Source: Nansenia antarctica
Taxonomy: Eukaryota > Chordata > Actinopteri > Argentiniformes > Microstomatidae
Length of the DNA: 64,000 nt
Reading direction: 5' to 3'
NCBI GenBank assembly: GCA_963989245.1
Contig: OZ022353.1
Span: forward strand, 30,297,085 to 30,361,084
Position 1 is the stretch's first letter. The number at the start of each line of letters is the position of its first letter. Of this stretch, positions 1 through 12,585 are shown piece by piece. The notes beneath the pieces were generated by a model. It was not told where the DNA came from and ran no database searches. It saw only the letters and a list, made by a program, of their open reading frames with translations. The position numbers and the translations under genes were made by a program.

Positions 1-3000
1 AAGGAGAGGAAGGAGAGGAAGGAGAGGAAGGAGAGGAAGGAGAGGAAGGAGAGGAAGGAGAGGCCTGGGGAGGCAGGAGAGGCAGGAGAGGCAGGAGAGG
101 AAGGAGAGGCAGGAGAGGCAGGAGAGGAAGGAGAGGAAGGAGAGGAAGGAGAGGCAGGAGAGGCAGGAGAGGAAGGAGAGGCAGGAGAGGCAGGAGAGGA
201 AGGAGAGGAAGGAGAGGCAGGAGAGGCAGGAGAGGAAGGAGAGGAAGGAGAGGAAGGAGAGGCCTGGGGAGGCAGGAGAGGCAGGAGAGGCAGGAGAGGA
301 AGGAGAGGCAGGAGAGGCAGGAGAGGAAGGAGAGGAAGGAGAGGAAGGAGAGGAAGGAGAGGAAGGAGAGGAAGGAGAGGAAGGAGAGGAAGGAGAGGCA
401 GGAGAGGCAGGAGAGGCAGGAGAGGAAGGAGAGGAAGGAGAGGAAGGAGAGGAAGGAGAGGAAGGAGAGACAGGAGAGGAAGGAGAGGAGGGAGAGGAAG
501 GAGAGGCAGGAGAGGCAGGAGAGGAAGGAGAGGCAGGAGAGGAAGGAGAGGCAGGAGAGGCAGGAGAGGCAGGAGAGGCAGGAGAGGAAGGAGAGGCAGG
601 AGAGGAAGGAGAGGAAGGAGAGGAAGGAGAGGAAGGAGAGGAAGGAGAGGCAGGAGAGACAGGAGAGGCAGGAGAGGAAGGAGAGGAAGGAGAGGAAGGA
701 GAGGAAGGAGAGGCAGGAGAGGAAGGAGAGGAAGGAGAGGCAGGAGAGGAAGGAGAGGCAGGAGAGGCAGGAGAGGCAGGAGAGGAAGGAGAGGAAGGAG
801 AGGAAGGAGAGGAAGGAGAGGAAGGAGAGACAGGAGAGGAAGGAGAGGCAGGAGAGGAAGGAGAGGCAGGAGAGGCAGGAGAGGCAGGAGAGGCAGGAGA
901 GGAAGGAGAGGCAGGAGAGGAAGGAGAGGAAGGAGAGGAAGGAGAGGAAGGAGAGGAAGGAGAGGCAGGAGAGGCAGGAGAGGAAGGAGAGGCAGGAGAG
1001 GAAGGAGAGGAAGGAGAGGAAGGAGAGGAAGGAGAGGCAGGAGAGGAAGGAGAGGCAGGAGAGGCAGGAGAGGAAGGAGAGGAAGGAGAGGAAGGAGAGG
1101 CAGGAGAGGAAGGAGAGGGAGGAGAGGCAGGAGAGGCAGGGGGAGGCAGGGAGAGGCAGGAGAGGAAGGAGAGGAAGGAGAGGAAGGAGAGGAAGGAGAG
1201 GAAGGAGAGTCAGGAGAGACAGGAGAGGCAGGAGAGGAAGGAGAGGAAGGAGAGGAAGGAGAGGAAGGAGAGGCAGGAGAGGAAGGAGAGGAAGGAGAGG
1301 AAGGAGAGGCAGGAGAGGAAGGAGAGGAAGGAGAGGAAGGAGAGGAAGGAGAGGATGGAGAGGAAGGAGAGAAAGGAGAGACAGGAGAGATAGGAGAGGC
1401 AGGAGAGGCAGGAGAGGCAGGAGAGGAAGGAGAGGAAGGAGAGGAAGGAGAGGAAGGAGAGGAAGGAGAGGCAGGAGAGGAAGGAGAGACAGGAGAGGAA
1501 GGAGAGGAAGGAGAGGAAGGAGAGGCAGGAGAGGCAGGAGAGACAGGAGAGGAAGGAGAGGAAGGAGAGGAAGGAGAGGAAGGAGAGGAAGGAGAGGCAG
1601 GAGAGGAAGGAGAGGAAGGAGAGACAGGAGAGGAAGGAGAGGCAGGAGAGGAAGGAGAGGAAGGAGAGGAAGGAGAGGGAGGAGAGGGAGGAGAGGCAGG
1701 AGAGGCAGGGGGAGGCAGGGAGAGGCAGGAGAGGAAGGAGAGGAAGGAGAGGAAGGAGAGGAAGGAGAGGAAGGAGAGGCAGGAGAGACAGGAGAGGCAG
1801 GAGAGGAAGGAGAGGAAAGAGATGAAGGAGAGGCAGGAGAGGAAGGAGAGGCAGGAGAGGAAGGAGAGGCAGGAGAGGAAGGAGAGGAAGGAGAGGAAGG
1901 AGAGACAGGAGAGGAAGGAGAGGAAGGAGAGGAAGGAGAGGCAGGAGAGGAAGGAGAGGAAGGAGAGGAAGGAGAGGAAGGAGAGGAAGGAGAGGGAGGA
2001 GAGGGAGGAGAGGCAGGAGAGGAAGGAGAGGAAGGAGAGGCAGGAGAGGAAGGAGAGGAAGGAGAGGAAGGAGAGGAAGGAGAGGAAGGAGAGGCAGGAG
2101 AGGAAGGAGAGGAAGGAGAGGAAGGAGAGGAAGGAGAGGAAGGAGAGGAAGGAGAGGAAGGAGAGGGAGGAGAGGAAGGAGAGGAAGGAGAGGAAGGAGA
2201 GGCAGGAGAGGAAGGAGAGGCAGGAGAGGAAGGAGAGGAGGGAGAGACAGGAGAGGAAGGAGAGGAAGGAGAGGAAGGAGAGACAGGAGAGGAAGGAGAG
2301 GAAGGAGAGGAAGGAGAGGAAGGAGAGGAAGGAGAGGAAGGAGAGGCAGGAGAGGAAGGAGAGACAGGAGAGGAAGGAGAGGAAGGAGAGGCAGGAGAGA
2401 CAGGAGAGGAAGGAGAGGAAGGAGAGGAAGGAGAGGAAGGAGAGGAAGGAGAGGCAGGAGAGGAAGGAGAGGAAGGAGAGGAAGGAGAGGAAGGAGATGA
2501 AGGAGAGGAAGGAGAGGAAGGAGAGGAAGGAGAGGAAGGAGAGGAAGGAGAGGAAGGAGATGAAGGAGAGGCAGGAGAGGAAGGAGAGGCAGGAGAGGAA
2601 GGAGAGGAAGGAGAGGAAGGAGAGGAAGGAGAGGAAGGAGAGGAAGGAGAGGAAGGAGAGGAAGGAGAGACAGGAGAGGAAGGAGAGGAAGGAGAGGAAG
2701 GAGAGACAGGAGAGGAAGGAGAGGAAGGAGAGGAAGGAGAGGAAGGAGAGGAAGGAGAGGCAGGAGAGGCAGGAGAGGCAGGAGAGGAAGGAGAGGAAGG
2801 AGAGGGAGGAGAGGAAGGAGAGGAAGGAGAGGAAGGAGAGGCAGGAGAGGAAGGAGAGGCAGGAGAGGAAGGAGAGGAGGGAGAGACAGGAGAGGAAGGA
2901 GAGGAAGGAGAGGAAGGAGAGACAGGAGAGGAAGGAGAGGAAGGAGAGGAAGGAGAGGAAGGAGAGGAAGGAGAGGAAGGAGAGGAAGGAGAGGCAGGAG

Positions 3001-6000
3001 AGGAAGGAGAGACAGGAGAGGAAGGAGAGGAAGGAGAGGCAGGAGAGACAGGAGAGGAAGGAGAGGAAGGAGAGGAAGGAGAGGAAGGAGAGGAAGGAGA
3101 GGCAGGAGAGGAAGGAGAGGAAGGAGAGGAAGGAGAGGAAGGAGAGGAAGGAGAGGAAGGAGAGGAAGGAGAGGAAGGAGAGGCAGGAGAGGAAGGAGAG
3201 ACAGGAGAGGAAGGAGAGGCAGGAGAGGAAGGAGAGGAGGGAGAGACAGGAGAGGAAGGAGAGGAAGGAGAGGAAGGAGAGACAGGAGAGGAAGGAGAGG
3301 AAGGAGAGGAAGGAGAGGAAGGAGAGGAAGGAGAGGAAGGAGAGGAAGGAGAGGCAGGAGAGGAAGGAGAGACAGGAGAGGAAGGAGAGGAAGGAGAGGC
3401 AGGAGAGACAGGAGAGGAAGGAGAGGAAGGAGAGGAAGGAGAGGAAGGAGAGGAAGGAGAGGCAGGAGAGGAAGGAGAGGAAGGAGAGGAAGGAGAGGAA
3501 GGAGAGGAAGGAGAGGAAGGAGAGGAAGGAGAGGCAGGAGAGGAAGGAGAGACAGGAGAGGAAGGAGAGGAAGGAGAGGAAGGAGAGGCAGGAGAGGCAG
3601 GAGAGGCAGGAGAGACAGGAGAGGAAGGAGAGACAGGAGAGGAAGGAGAGGAAGGAGAGGAAGGAGAGGAAGGAGAGGAAGGAGAGACAGGAGAGGAAGG
3701 AGAGGAAGGAGAGGCAGGAGAGACAGGAGAGGAAGGAGAGGAAGGAGAGGAAGGAGAGGAAGGAGAGGAAGGAGAGGCAGGAGAGGAAGGAGAGGAAGGA
3801 GAGGAAGGAGAGGAAGGAGAGGAAGGAGAGGAAGGAGATGAAGGAGAGGAAGGAGAGGAAGGAGAGGAAGGAGAGGAAGGAGAGGAAGGAGATGAAGGAG
3901 AGGCAGGAGAGGAAGGAGAGGCAGGAGAGGAAGGAGAGGAAGGAGAGGAAGGAGAGGAAGGAGAGGAAGGAGAGGAAGGAGAGGAAGGAGAGACAGGAGA
4001 GGAAGGAGAGGAAGGAGAGGAAGGAGAGACAGGAGAGGAAGGAGAGGAAGGAGAGGAAGGAGAGGAAGGAGAGGAAGGAGAGGCAGGAGAGGCAGGAGAG
4101 GCAGGAGAGGAAGGAGAGGAAGGAGAGGGAGGAGAGGAAGGAGAGGAAGGAGAGGAAGGAGAGGCAGGAGAGGAAGGAGAGGCAGGAGAGGAAGGAGAGG
4201 AGGGAGAGACAGGAGAGGAAGGAGAGGAAGGAGAGGAAGGAGAGACAGGAGAGGAAGGAGAGGAAGGAGAGGAAGGAGAGGAAGGAGAGGAAGGAGAGGA
4301 AGGAGAGGAAGGAGAGGCAGGAGAGGAAGGAGAGACAGGAGAGGAAGGAGAGGAAGGAGAGGCAGGAGAGACAGGAGAGGAAGGAGAGGAAGGAGAGGAA
4401 GGAGAGGAAGGAGAGGAAGGAGAGGCAGGAGAGGAAGGAGAGGAAGGAGAGGAAGGAGAGGAAGGAGAGGAAGGAGATGAAGGAGAGGAAGGAGAGGAAG
4501 GAGAGGAAGGAGAGGAAGGAGAGGAAGGAGAGGAAGGAGATGAAGGAGAGGCAGGAGAGGAAGGAGAGGCAGGAGAGGAAGGAGAGGAAGGAGAGGAAGG
4601 AGAGGAAGGAGAGGAAGGAGAGGAAGGAGAGGAAGGAGAGACAGGAGAGGAAGGAGAGGAAGGAGAGGAAGGAGAGACAGGAGAGGAAGGAGAGGAAGGA
4701 GAGGAAGGAGAGGCAGGAGAGGCAGGAGAGGAAGGAGAGGAAGGAGAGGAAGGAGAGGAAGGAGAGGAAGGAGAGGCAGGAGAGGAAGGAGAGGAAGGAG
4801 AGGAAGGAGAGGCAGGAGAGGAAGGAGAGGAAGGAGAGGAAGGAGAGGAAGGAGAGGAAGGAGAGACAGGAGAGGAAGGAGAGGAAGGAGAGGAAGGAGA
4901 GGAAGGAGAGGAAGGAGAGGAAGGAGAGGAAGGAGAGGAAGGAGAGACAGGAGAGGAAGGAGAGACAGGAGAGGAAGGAGAGGAAGGAGAGGAAGGAGAG
5001 GAAGGAGAGGAAGGAGAGGCAGGAGAGGCAGGAGAGGCAGGAGAGGAAGGAGAGGAAGGAGAGGAAGGAGAGGAAGGAGAGGAAGGAGAGGCAGGAGAGG
5101 AAGGAGAGGAAGGAGAGGAAGGAGAGGCAGGAGAGGAAGGAGAGGAAGGAGAGGAAGGAGAGGAAGGAGAGGAAGGAGAGACAGGAGAGGAAGGAGAGGA
5201 AGGAGAGGAAGGAGAGGAAGGAGAGGAAGGAGAGGAAGGAGAGGAAGGAGAGACAGGAGAGGAAGGAGAGGAAGGAGAGGAAGGAGAGGAAGGAGAGGAA
5301 GGAGAGGCAGGAGAGACAGGAGAGGAAGGAGAGGAAGGAGAGGAAGGAGAGGCAGGAGAGGCAGGAGAGGCAGGAGAGGAAGGAGAGGAAGGAGAGACAG
5401 GAGAGGAAGGAGAGGAAGGAGAGGAAGGAGAGGAAGGAGAGGAAGGAGAGACAGGAGAGGAAGGAGAGGAAGGAGAGGAAGGAGAGGAAGGAGAGGCAGG
5501 AGAGGCAGGAGAGGCAGGAGAGGCAGGAGAGGCAGGAGAGGAAGGAGTGGCAGGAGAGGCAGGAGAGGAAGGAGAGGCAGGAGAGGAAGGAGAGGAAGGA
5601 GAGACAGGAGAGGAAGGAGAGGAAGGAGAGGAAGGAGAGGAAGGAGAGGAAGGAGAGACAGGAGAGGAAGGAGAGGAAGGAGAGGAAGGAGAGGAAGGAG
5701 AGGCAGGAGAGGCAGGAGAGGAAGGAGAGGAAGGAGAGGAAGGAGAGACAGGAGAGGAAGGAGAGGAAGGAGAGGAAGGAGAGGCAGGAGAGGCAGGAGA
5801 GGAAGGAGAGGAAGGAGAGGAGGAGAGGCAGGAGAGACAGGAGAGACAGGAGAGGAAGGAGAGGAAGGAGAGGAAGGAGAGGAAGGAGAGGAAGGAGAGG
5901 AAGGAGAGGAAGGAGAGGCAGGAGAGGAAGGAGAGACAGGAGAGGAAGGAGAGGAAGGAGAGGAAGGAGAGGCAGGAGAGGCAGGAGAGGCAGGAGAGAC

Positions 6001-6987
6001 AGGAGAGGAAGGAGAGGAAGGAGAGGAAGGAGAGACAGGAGAGGAAGGAGAGGAAGGAGAGGAAGGAGAGGAAGGAGAGGAAGGAGAGGCAGGAGAGGAA
6101 GGAGAGGCAGGAGAGGAAGGAGAGGAAGGAGAGACAGGAGAGGAAGGAGAGGAAGGAGAGGAAGGAGAGGCAGGAGAGGCAGGAGAGGAAGGAGAGGAAG
6201 GAGAGGAAGGAGAGGAAGGAGAGGAAGGAGTGGCAGGAGAGGCAGGAGAGGAAGGAGAGGCAGGAGAGGAAGGAGAGGAAGGAGAGGAAGGAGAGGAAGG
6301 AGAGACAGGAGAGGAAGGAGAGGAAGGAGAGGAAGGAGAGGAAGGAGAGGAAGGAGAGACAGGAGAGGAAGGAGAGGAAGGAGAGGAAGGAGAGGAAGGA
6401 GAGGAAGGAGAGGCAGGAGAGGAAGGAGAGGAAGGAGAGACAGGAGAGGAAGGAGAGGAAGGAGAGGAAGGAGAGGCAGGAGAGGCAGGAGAGGAAGGAG
6501 AGGAAGGAGAGGAAGGAGAGGAAGGAGAGGAAGGAGAGGAAGGAGAGACAGGAGAGGAAGGAGAGGAAGGAGAGGAAGGAGAGGAAGGAGAGGAAGGAGA
6601 GACAGGAGAGGAAGGAGAGGAAGGAGAGGAAGGAGAGGAAGGAGAGACAGGAGAGGAAGGAGAGGAAGGAGAGGAAGGAGAGGAAGGAGAGGCCTGGGGA
6701 GGCAGGGGGAGGCAGGAGAGGCAGGGGGAGGCAGGAGAGGCAGGAGAGGAAGGAGAGGAAGGAGAGGAAGGAGAGGCAGGAGAGGCAGGAGAGGCAGGAG
6801 AGGAAGGAGAGGAAGGAGAGGAAGGAGAGGAAGGAGAGGCAGGAGAGGCAGGAGAGGAAGGAGAGGAAGGAGAGGAAGGAGAGGAAGGAGAGGAAGGAGA
6901 GGAAGGAGAGGAAGGAGAGACAGGAGAGGCAGGAGAGGAAGGAGAGGCAGGAGAGGCAGGGGGAGGCAGGAGAGGCAGGGGGAGGCA
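1..6987. repeat. 9-bp purine-rich minisatellite, about 7 kb, truncated at window start
   Basis: The unit is GGAGAGGAA with frequent variants GGAGAGGCA and GGAGAGACA and rare GGAGATGAA, GGAGTGGCA and GGCCTGGGGA. The plus strand is almost all purine, broken mainly by single C. Because 9 is a multiple of 3 and stop codons are absent from the unit, several frames stay open for hundreds to about 1,960 codons on both strands, giving KER/QER, GEE/GEA or SSP/ASP/LLP peptides. These are artefacts of the repeat: there is no start context, splice structure or non-repeat domain. The array stops sharply at a GGGGGAGGCATGG junction. Confidence 0.97.
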
Positions 6988-7097
6988 TGGCCAGAATAGC
7001 CCCGGTGTCCGGTAACGGGAGACGCGCTCTGTTTGTAAACCCTGACCAAGTGACACACGCAGACAGATAACATTGGCTGTACAGTACAGCGCATGCA

Positions 7098-7098
<1 letters not shown>

Positions 7099-7154
<56 letters not shown>
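7099..7154. repeat. (CA)n microsatellite
   Basis: Uninterrupted CA dinucleotide run just after the minisatellite. Confidence 0.97.
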
Positions 7155-7156
<2 letters not shown>

Positions 7157-7369
7157 ATGAATGTCCGAGAGAGGGGGGAAGAGAGAGAGAGAACATGGTA
7201 GGGGGAGGGGTTGACATAGTTTAGATCAGTCAGTACGTCCTGTCTTGTACAGCACAGGGTGAACCTTGCAGCCACACATTTTTCGTCTTTCATAAATCCT
7301 GACTTTCCTGTTTGGCGTTTTTCTTTTTTTGTCTTTTTTTTTCACACATGTTTGGTACAGAGTGAGGCT

Positions 7370-7470
7370 GTGCTCCATTCATTCTACAATGGCTTTACCT
7401 GCAAGTCTCATTAATAATGAGCTTCATAATGAGCCTGTCCTCTGATTTCTACCTCAACCAGCCTCCCCTG
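7370..7470. mobile_element. Half copy of palindromic hAT-type MITE
   Basis: The segment ends in TTCTACCTC..CCAGCCTCCCCTG, the terminus shared with the better-preserved copy at 31357-31535, and carries the diverged 'ATTC..ACAATG..GAGCCTGTCCTC' core. Only one arm is clear. The rest of 7155-7596 shows no gene. Confidence 0.5.
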
Positions 7471-7596
7471 CTGGGGTTGCTGTCACAACAAACATGCTAA
7501 GCTAAGCTAAGCTATCTGTCTGAGGAGAGGCTCACAAGACAAACCTTGGACCAGTGCTCAGGTGTCCAGATAGGAATGACATGGTGCATGGATGCA

Positions 7597-7669
7597 TGCA
7601 CACACACACACACCCACACACACACACAAACACACACACACATGCACACGTACACATGCACACGCTCAT

Positions 7670-7716
<47 letters not shown>

Positions 7717-7803
7717 CACGCGTACACATGCACATGCACACACTCATGCACACACACACACACATGCACACATACACATGCACATGCACATGCACACGCT
7801 CAT

Positions 7804-7886
<83 letters not shown>

Positions 7887-7895
7887 TACACATAC

Positions 7896-7960
<65 letters not shown>

Positions 7961-7985
7961 CACACACATGCACACATGCACACAC
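7597..7985. repeat. Compound (CA)n/(CATG) microsatellite
   Basis: CA runs interspersed with repeated blocks containing ATGCACACG, ACATGCACATG and CTCATGCACACA, which recur at irregular spacing inside the array. All open frames across it are dinucleotide-repeat artefacts. Confidence 0.96.
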
Positions 7986-8066
7986 TCTGAGGTCAAAATA
8001 ATGCCAGTGTGTTACACAACGTTGTGGGACAGCGTGTGTGAATGCCTTCCATGAATAAGAGCAGGG

Positions 8067-8129
8067 GAGGTCTGAGGAGGTCTGAGGAGGTCTGAGGAGG
8101 TCTGAGGAGGTCTGAGGAGGTCTGAGGAG
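8067..8129. repeat. Tandem 10-bp repeat
   Basis: Six to seven head-to-tail copies of TCTGAGGAGG, nearly perfect. Confidence 0.95.
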
Positions 8130-9596
8130 CGTTTCCCATGTCTGAGATTTACTGCACTCCAACTGCCAGAAGAAGACAACTGCAACAGAAACAACATTGT
8201 ATTATGTTACCAAAACGTTGGCCATAGAACCTTAACCCTAAATTGAAGGTGTACATTTAAACAGGTTGAAGGTTCTCTACCCTTAACGTTTCTGGACTCA
8301 TTCAACAACTGGCATTGGTGGTTTAGGATGGTCCACGTATTGACTGTGTTGATGTATTTCAAGTCCCCTGGCATTGGGGTAATTCTCACTTTTCTATATT
8401 CAGTACACTTGGATTCAACGGGTGATGGGAAGAGTAGAGGGGCCTACAGTATGTCTGACAGGAAGTAAGACACGCTGGGTAGTACGGACACTAAACCTGT
8501 AGTGTAAATCATGTCTGACTCTCTACAGACAGGGCACGGGTAAACCCCACCCTCCGCGCAGGGAGAAAGGACACTGACATATGTGACAGATCTGGTCCAA
8601 CCAGTCACAGGTGACAAGCCTTCGGAATTGCCCCAAGTGTATTCGAGACTTGTGCCGGTGTGAAATCTTTCACGGTAACGCTTTAGTATGGAGCGCACTT
8701 CATACCAAGACACTCATTTGTATGTTTGTTTAATTGGGCAATTTTTTTTTTTTTACTGGCATTTATTCAGTGTTTTATTATTGTCATGTTTTCAGTCTTT
8801 TAGTAGCTGGCCTGTTAGAGGAGATTTCAGCAACCCTCCGATCACTGGCTCACATCTGGGGATTGAACTAGAAACCTTGGGGTTACTGGCTAGCCTCCCT
8901 AACCTCAAGGCCAACCTTCTCCCGAAAACATGGTCATGACAAGTACTAAGTATTAATCACAGTACTTCATAGTGTCTGTTACATACTTTATTTCATGCAT
9001 TACCGGTGTGTGTGGGTGAGGGTATGGGTGTGTGTGTGTGTGTGTTTGTGTGTGTGGGGGTGTCTTGAGGGGCTAGTGAGAAAGCAAACACTTATAAGCT
9101 ACAAATGAGTGAAATATACACATGTGTGTTCACTAAAACAAAGTGTTATCGTCCATTCCCTTACTCACACACTTGAAAACACATTAGCTTTTGTTTCACA
9201 ATTCCGAGACATTTTATCGTGAATGATATATTTTGATTAGGCGATTAGATAATTTCTGCGGAGGAGGAACAAACATAGTTCAGATGAGGGGATTATTATT
9301 ATTGCCAGTCACGATAAATCTAGTTTGTGAATCGTGTGAATGGAATTCTCCTGTCCTTTTATACTATTTCTCTGTTGTCTTTAAATCTGATATATAAACA
9401 TGTCATTATTCATTTGAGTCAGGCATGAGGTCTGCAATTGAAATTTTCCAGTACATTAATATCCAGAGACGTTCTATTTGACATCTATTTTATTATATTC
9501 TGCACCTGTGGGTTACTCACTACGCATCCCTCCACCATGAGTCAGGAGAGACTCAACCTGAGTGGGTAGTCGTCTCCAGATCTTTGTGTGGTTGTC
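8130..9596. other. Unique sequence, no gene seen
   Basis: Mostly non-repetitive A/T-rich DNA with a short interrupted GT run at about 9006-9060. I see no domain, splice-bounded exon or recognisable element. Confidence 0.6.
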
Positions 9597-9643
<47 letters not shown>

Positions 9644-9852
9644 GCATGTGTTAGTGTGTGGGTGTTTGTGTGTGTGTGTGCGTGTGCATGTGTTAGTGTG
9701 TGGGTGTTTGTGTGTGTGTGTGTGTGTGTGTGCGTGTGTGTGTGTGTGGGTGTTTGTGTGCATGTGTTAGTGTGTGGGTGTTTGTGTGTGTGTGTGTGTG
9801 TGTGTGCGTGCTGGTGCGAGTGTGTGAGTGTGTGGGTGTTTGTGTGTGTGTG
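9597..9852. repeat. (GT)n microsatellite with higher-order blocks
   Basis: GT runs separated by recurrent blocks such as GTGCATGTGTTAGTGTGTGG and GTGTTTGTG, so the array has a second, longer period of roughly 40-60 bp. Confidence 0.95.
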
Positions 9853-10151
9853 TCATATCTATCCTGTTAAATCCACAGGTGCAGAGCTTACCTGAGCCAG
9901 ACTGCCTGGTGCCAAGGGGCCATAAAACAATCAGGAGGAAGCCATATACCCCTGTAACCTATCACACAGCTAACAGAGCCCGGATCAGACCAGCCAGCTG
10001 GGTCACGGAGGGACAGACAACAGGACAGAGACACTGCCCCCGTCCCCCCCCGTCCCCTCATGTCTACACCCCCCCCCCCGCCCCCAAAACACACACCACT
10101 GTCCTTGTCCTGGCCCCTCAGTCACTGCTACCCCAGAGACAGACACTCTCT

Positions 10152-10153
<2 letters not shown>

Positions 10154-10213
<60 letters not shown>
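10154..10213. repeat. (CA)n microsatellite
   Basis: Clean CA run. The unique DNA before it (9853-10153) holds no gene, only C-rich runs near 10039-10085. Confidence 0.97.
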
Positions 10214-10217
<4 letters not shown>

Positions 10218-10378
10218 GTCAGTTTTCCTCCTCTCCGGCTTAGGTTACCAATCCTAATACTCTCTCTCTCTCTCACAGTCGAACACTATGTACTGATCTA
10301 ATCTGCTAGAGAGGTCTCACCTCTTACCCAAGACTCAGGGAGACATGGTGGAGAGCTGAAAGGGAAAGGGCCAGGGAG

Positions 10379-10448
10379 GAGGTTGTAGAGGCCAGGTAGG
10401 AGGTTGTAGAGGCCAGGTAAGAGGCCAGGTAGGCCAGGTAAGAGGCCA
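10379..10448. repeat. Short tandem GGCCAGGTA repeat
   Basis: Two copies of a 21-bp unit containing GAGGTTGTAGAGGCCAGGTA, followed by three shorter GAGGCCAGGTA-type units. Confidence 0.8.
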
Positions 10449-10552
10449 TGGTATCAATGGTATCAAACACATGTTTTAACACCATTCCTCATTCCATTCC
10501 ATGCATTACAATCAGCCCGCCCTCCGATTTCTACCTCCACCAGCCTCCCCTG
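10447..10552. mobile_element. Palindromic hAT-type MITE, one arm
   Basis: Contains the family core (GGTATCAAACACATG, ATTCCTCATTCCATTCC, ATGCATTACAAT) and ends in CTACCTCCACCAGCCTCCCC TG. The opposite arm is degraded or was lost. Confidence 0.7.
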
Positions 10553-10963
10553 CCGTACACCGTAGACTAATCTGTCCCTCAGCTCCATCTATTCAGGTCA
10601 ACCCCGAGAGATGACACAATCACTAGGGCAACAAGTAAAACAAACAATGCGTGGGTTTTTGTATGTGGATGAAACACTAGACCACAACTGCCACACGAAA
10701 TGCAGCGGGAAACAGCGTGGCGTTGGGCATCAAAGCTGCCCCGTAGACCCAAATATAAGTCCCGTCTTCACAAGAGTGTGGGTGGAAAGGACTTTTAAAT
10801 GATGACTGTTTGGATGACGAAGACTTTTTCCATGTTTACTGCGGCAAAGCAAGCTCTGTAAATACAAGATATTTACAACAACCCACAACCATTGTTCCAA
10901 CATCTGCTTACTCCTCACTCTTGGCTCACCAAATGGTTTTATTACACCCCCCCCCCCACCAAG

Positions 10964-11040
10964 AGGAAGGCTGGTGGAGGTAGAAATCAGAGGATGGGGC
11001 TCATTGTAACGCATGGAACGGGATGAGAAACGCTATCAAG
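10964..11040. mobile_element. Palindromic hAT-type MITE, opposite arm
   Basis: Begins with GGCTGGTGGAGGTAGAAATC and runs into ATTGTAACGCATGGAACG, the mirror image of the arm at 10447-10552. It may be an independent fragment. Confidence 0.65.
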
Positions 11041-11708
11041 TTTGGTGTTCAGCCCCCCCTACACCTCGCTGAGGAGGAAGTCTGAGGTTTGGTTGTGTTG
11101 GCTGCTCACTGTTGATCTATTCCCACAGCCTTTGCGGTATGCTGATATAACGATGATGTTTAATTGTTTTGGTCATTATCAAGTCGTTTCATCAGCAGTC
11201 TTTGAGGACAGGCCTAATCACAACTCTGTGATCTTGTCGCCTTTTCATCTCTCTGGGAAAAAAAACAACACTCCTTATAAAGGTATCCCGGAACTTTACT
11301 GTTTAAAAAAACCCTACAGTTTCACCGTCTGCACAAAAGTTTGACTTCCCAAGAGAACACCTTGGGCAGGACCAAACAATTCACTGACACAGTCCCTCCC
11401 TCCTTCCCTCTCTCCTGCCCTCCCTCCCTCCCATCCTGCCCTCCCTCCCTCCCATCCTGCCCTAGTCCCTAGATTCAGTCGTCTAGAAAAGCTTTCTTCA
11501 ATTTGTTCATGTAATTGCCTCGTACTCATCGAAAGAGCTGCAATTTGTCTAATGTAAGGGGAAGGGTTTGTCAAATGTAAGGATCGGTTTCCCCTGGGCT
11601 ATTGAGTAACACCCGTGTGAATGTGCCAAGTGGGTTCCTGCTCTCTGTGTCACCCTTCTGCCCCCGTAGCCAGAGGATATTTCAACGTGTCCCATCAGTA
11701 AACAACCG
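11041..11708. other. No gene; CT-rich tandem repeat at 11400-11464
   Basis: Two and a half copies of a 21-bp CCTCCCTCCCATCCTGCC-type unit lie at 11400-11464. The remainder is unique DNA without coding signals. Confidence 0.6.
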
Positions 11709-11836
11709 TGGAGTCTGGTGGAGGTAGAAATTGGAGCACTTTAAATGCTTGGAACAGAATGAGGAATGGTATCAGACGCATTACAACGAGGCCATTTCTA
11801 CCTCCATCAGACTTCAACCTCCACCAGCCTCCCCTG
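11709..11836. mobile_element. Palindromic hAT-type MITE copy
   Basis: Both arms are present: GTCTGGTGGAGGTAGAAAT at the left and CCTCCACCAGCCTCCCCTG at the right, with GAATGAGGAATGGTATCA between them. I could not identify a target-site duplication. Confidence 0.7.
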
Positions 11837-11846
11837 GTAACCACCG

Positions 11847-11974
11847 GTGGTGGTGGTGGTGGCGGTGGTGATGGTGATAGTGTTGATGGTAGTGTTGATG
11901 GTAGTGGAGGTGGTGGTGGAGGTAGTGGTGGTGGTGGTGGTGGAGTTGGTGGAGGCGGGTTGTGGTGGTGGGAA
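11847..11974. repeat. (GGT)n-rich triplet repeat
   Basis: GGT/GTT/GGA triplets. Translations are poly-Gly or poly-Val and are not considered real. Confidence 0.9.
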
Positions 11975-12353
11975 TGTGTTTGTATCCCATGTGTATTTAG
12001 TCTTGATGAGACTGGGCTATTGGCTATTCGGCCTGGCCTGTAATCAACGGGTCTTATCTCATCGCCCGTGTAAGAGAGTGGTTATCAGGTATGCGGGATG
12101 GGCGGTAACAGGATGTACTAAGACGCAGAGGGATTGTAAACAACACTGGGGACAGCGACGGTGTAGGGAAGAAACAACAAACGTCACAGAGTACAAGGTA
12201 GAGGAGGGATAGGTGTTGTTATGCTCGTCTCTGTCTCCGGGCCACGAGGAACAACGTGAGCAGCAGATTCTCAGAAAGTGGGGGGGAGTGAAAGCACATT
12301 GGGGACAACATGAATGGTAAACACTCTTGGGAAACTCTCGTGTTCATCCTTCT

Positions 12354-12369
12354 TTGTGTGTGTGTGTGT

Positions 12370-12423
<54 letters not shown>

Positions 12424-12424
12424 G
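12354..12424. repeat. (GT)n microsatellite
   Basis: GT run interrupted once by GAGTG. No gene is seen between the preceding triplet repeat and this run. Confidence 0.96.
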
Positions 12425-12585
12425 TGAATGTTGACTGTTGGGGAGATGGAGGAGAAATACACAACATGAGTATTAGTGTGTGAATGCGAGACTTTAGCTA
12501 ACTGGAGGATGTTAAATCCTATTATGTATAAGGTTTTCAGAGTTTCTATTAGGTCTATCTTTATTTTTTATTTTTATTTTTTATT

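Noticed and set aside
1210..7098. 1,962-codon minus-strand frame and 1,725-codon plus-strand frame in the minisatellite
   Set aside because: A 9-bp repeat without stop codons is open in several frames at once; no domain, splice site or codon bias supports a protein.
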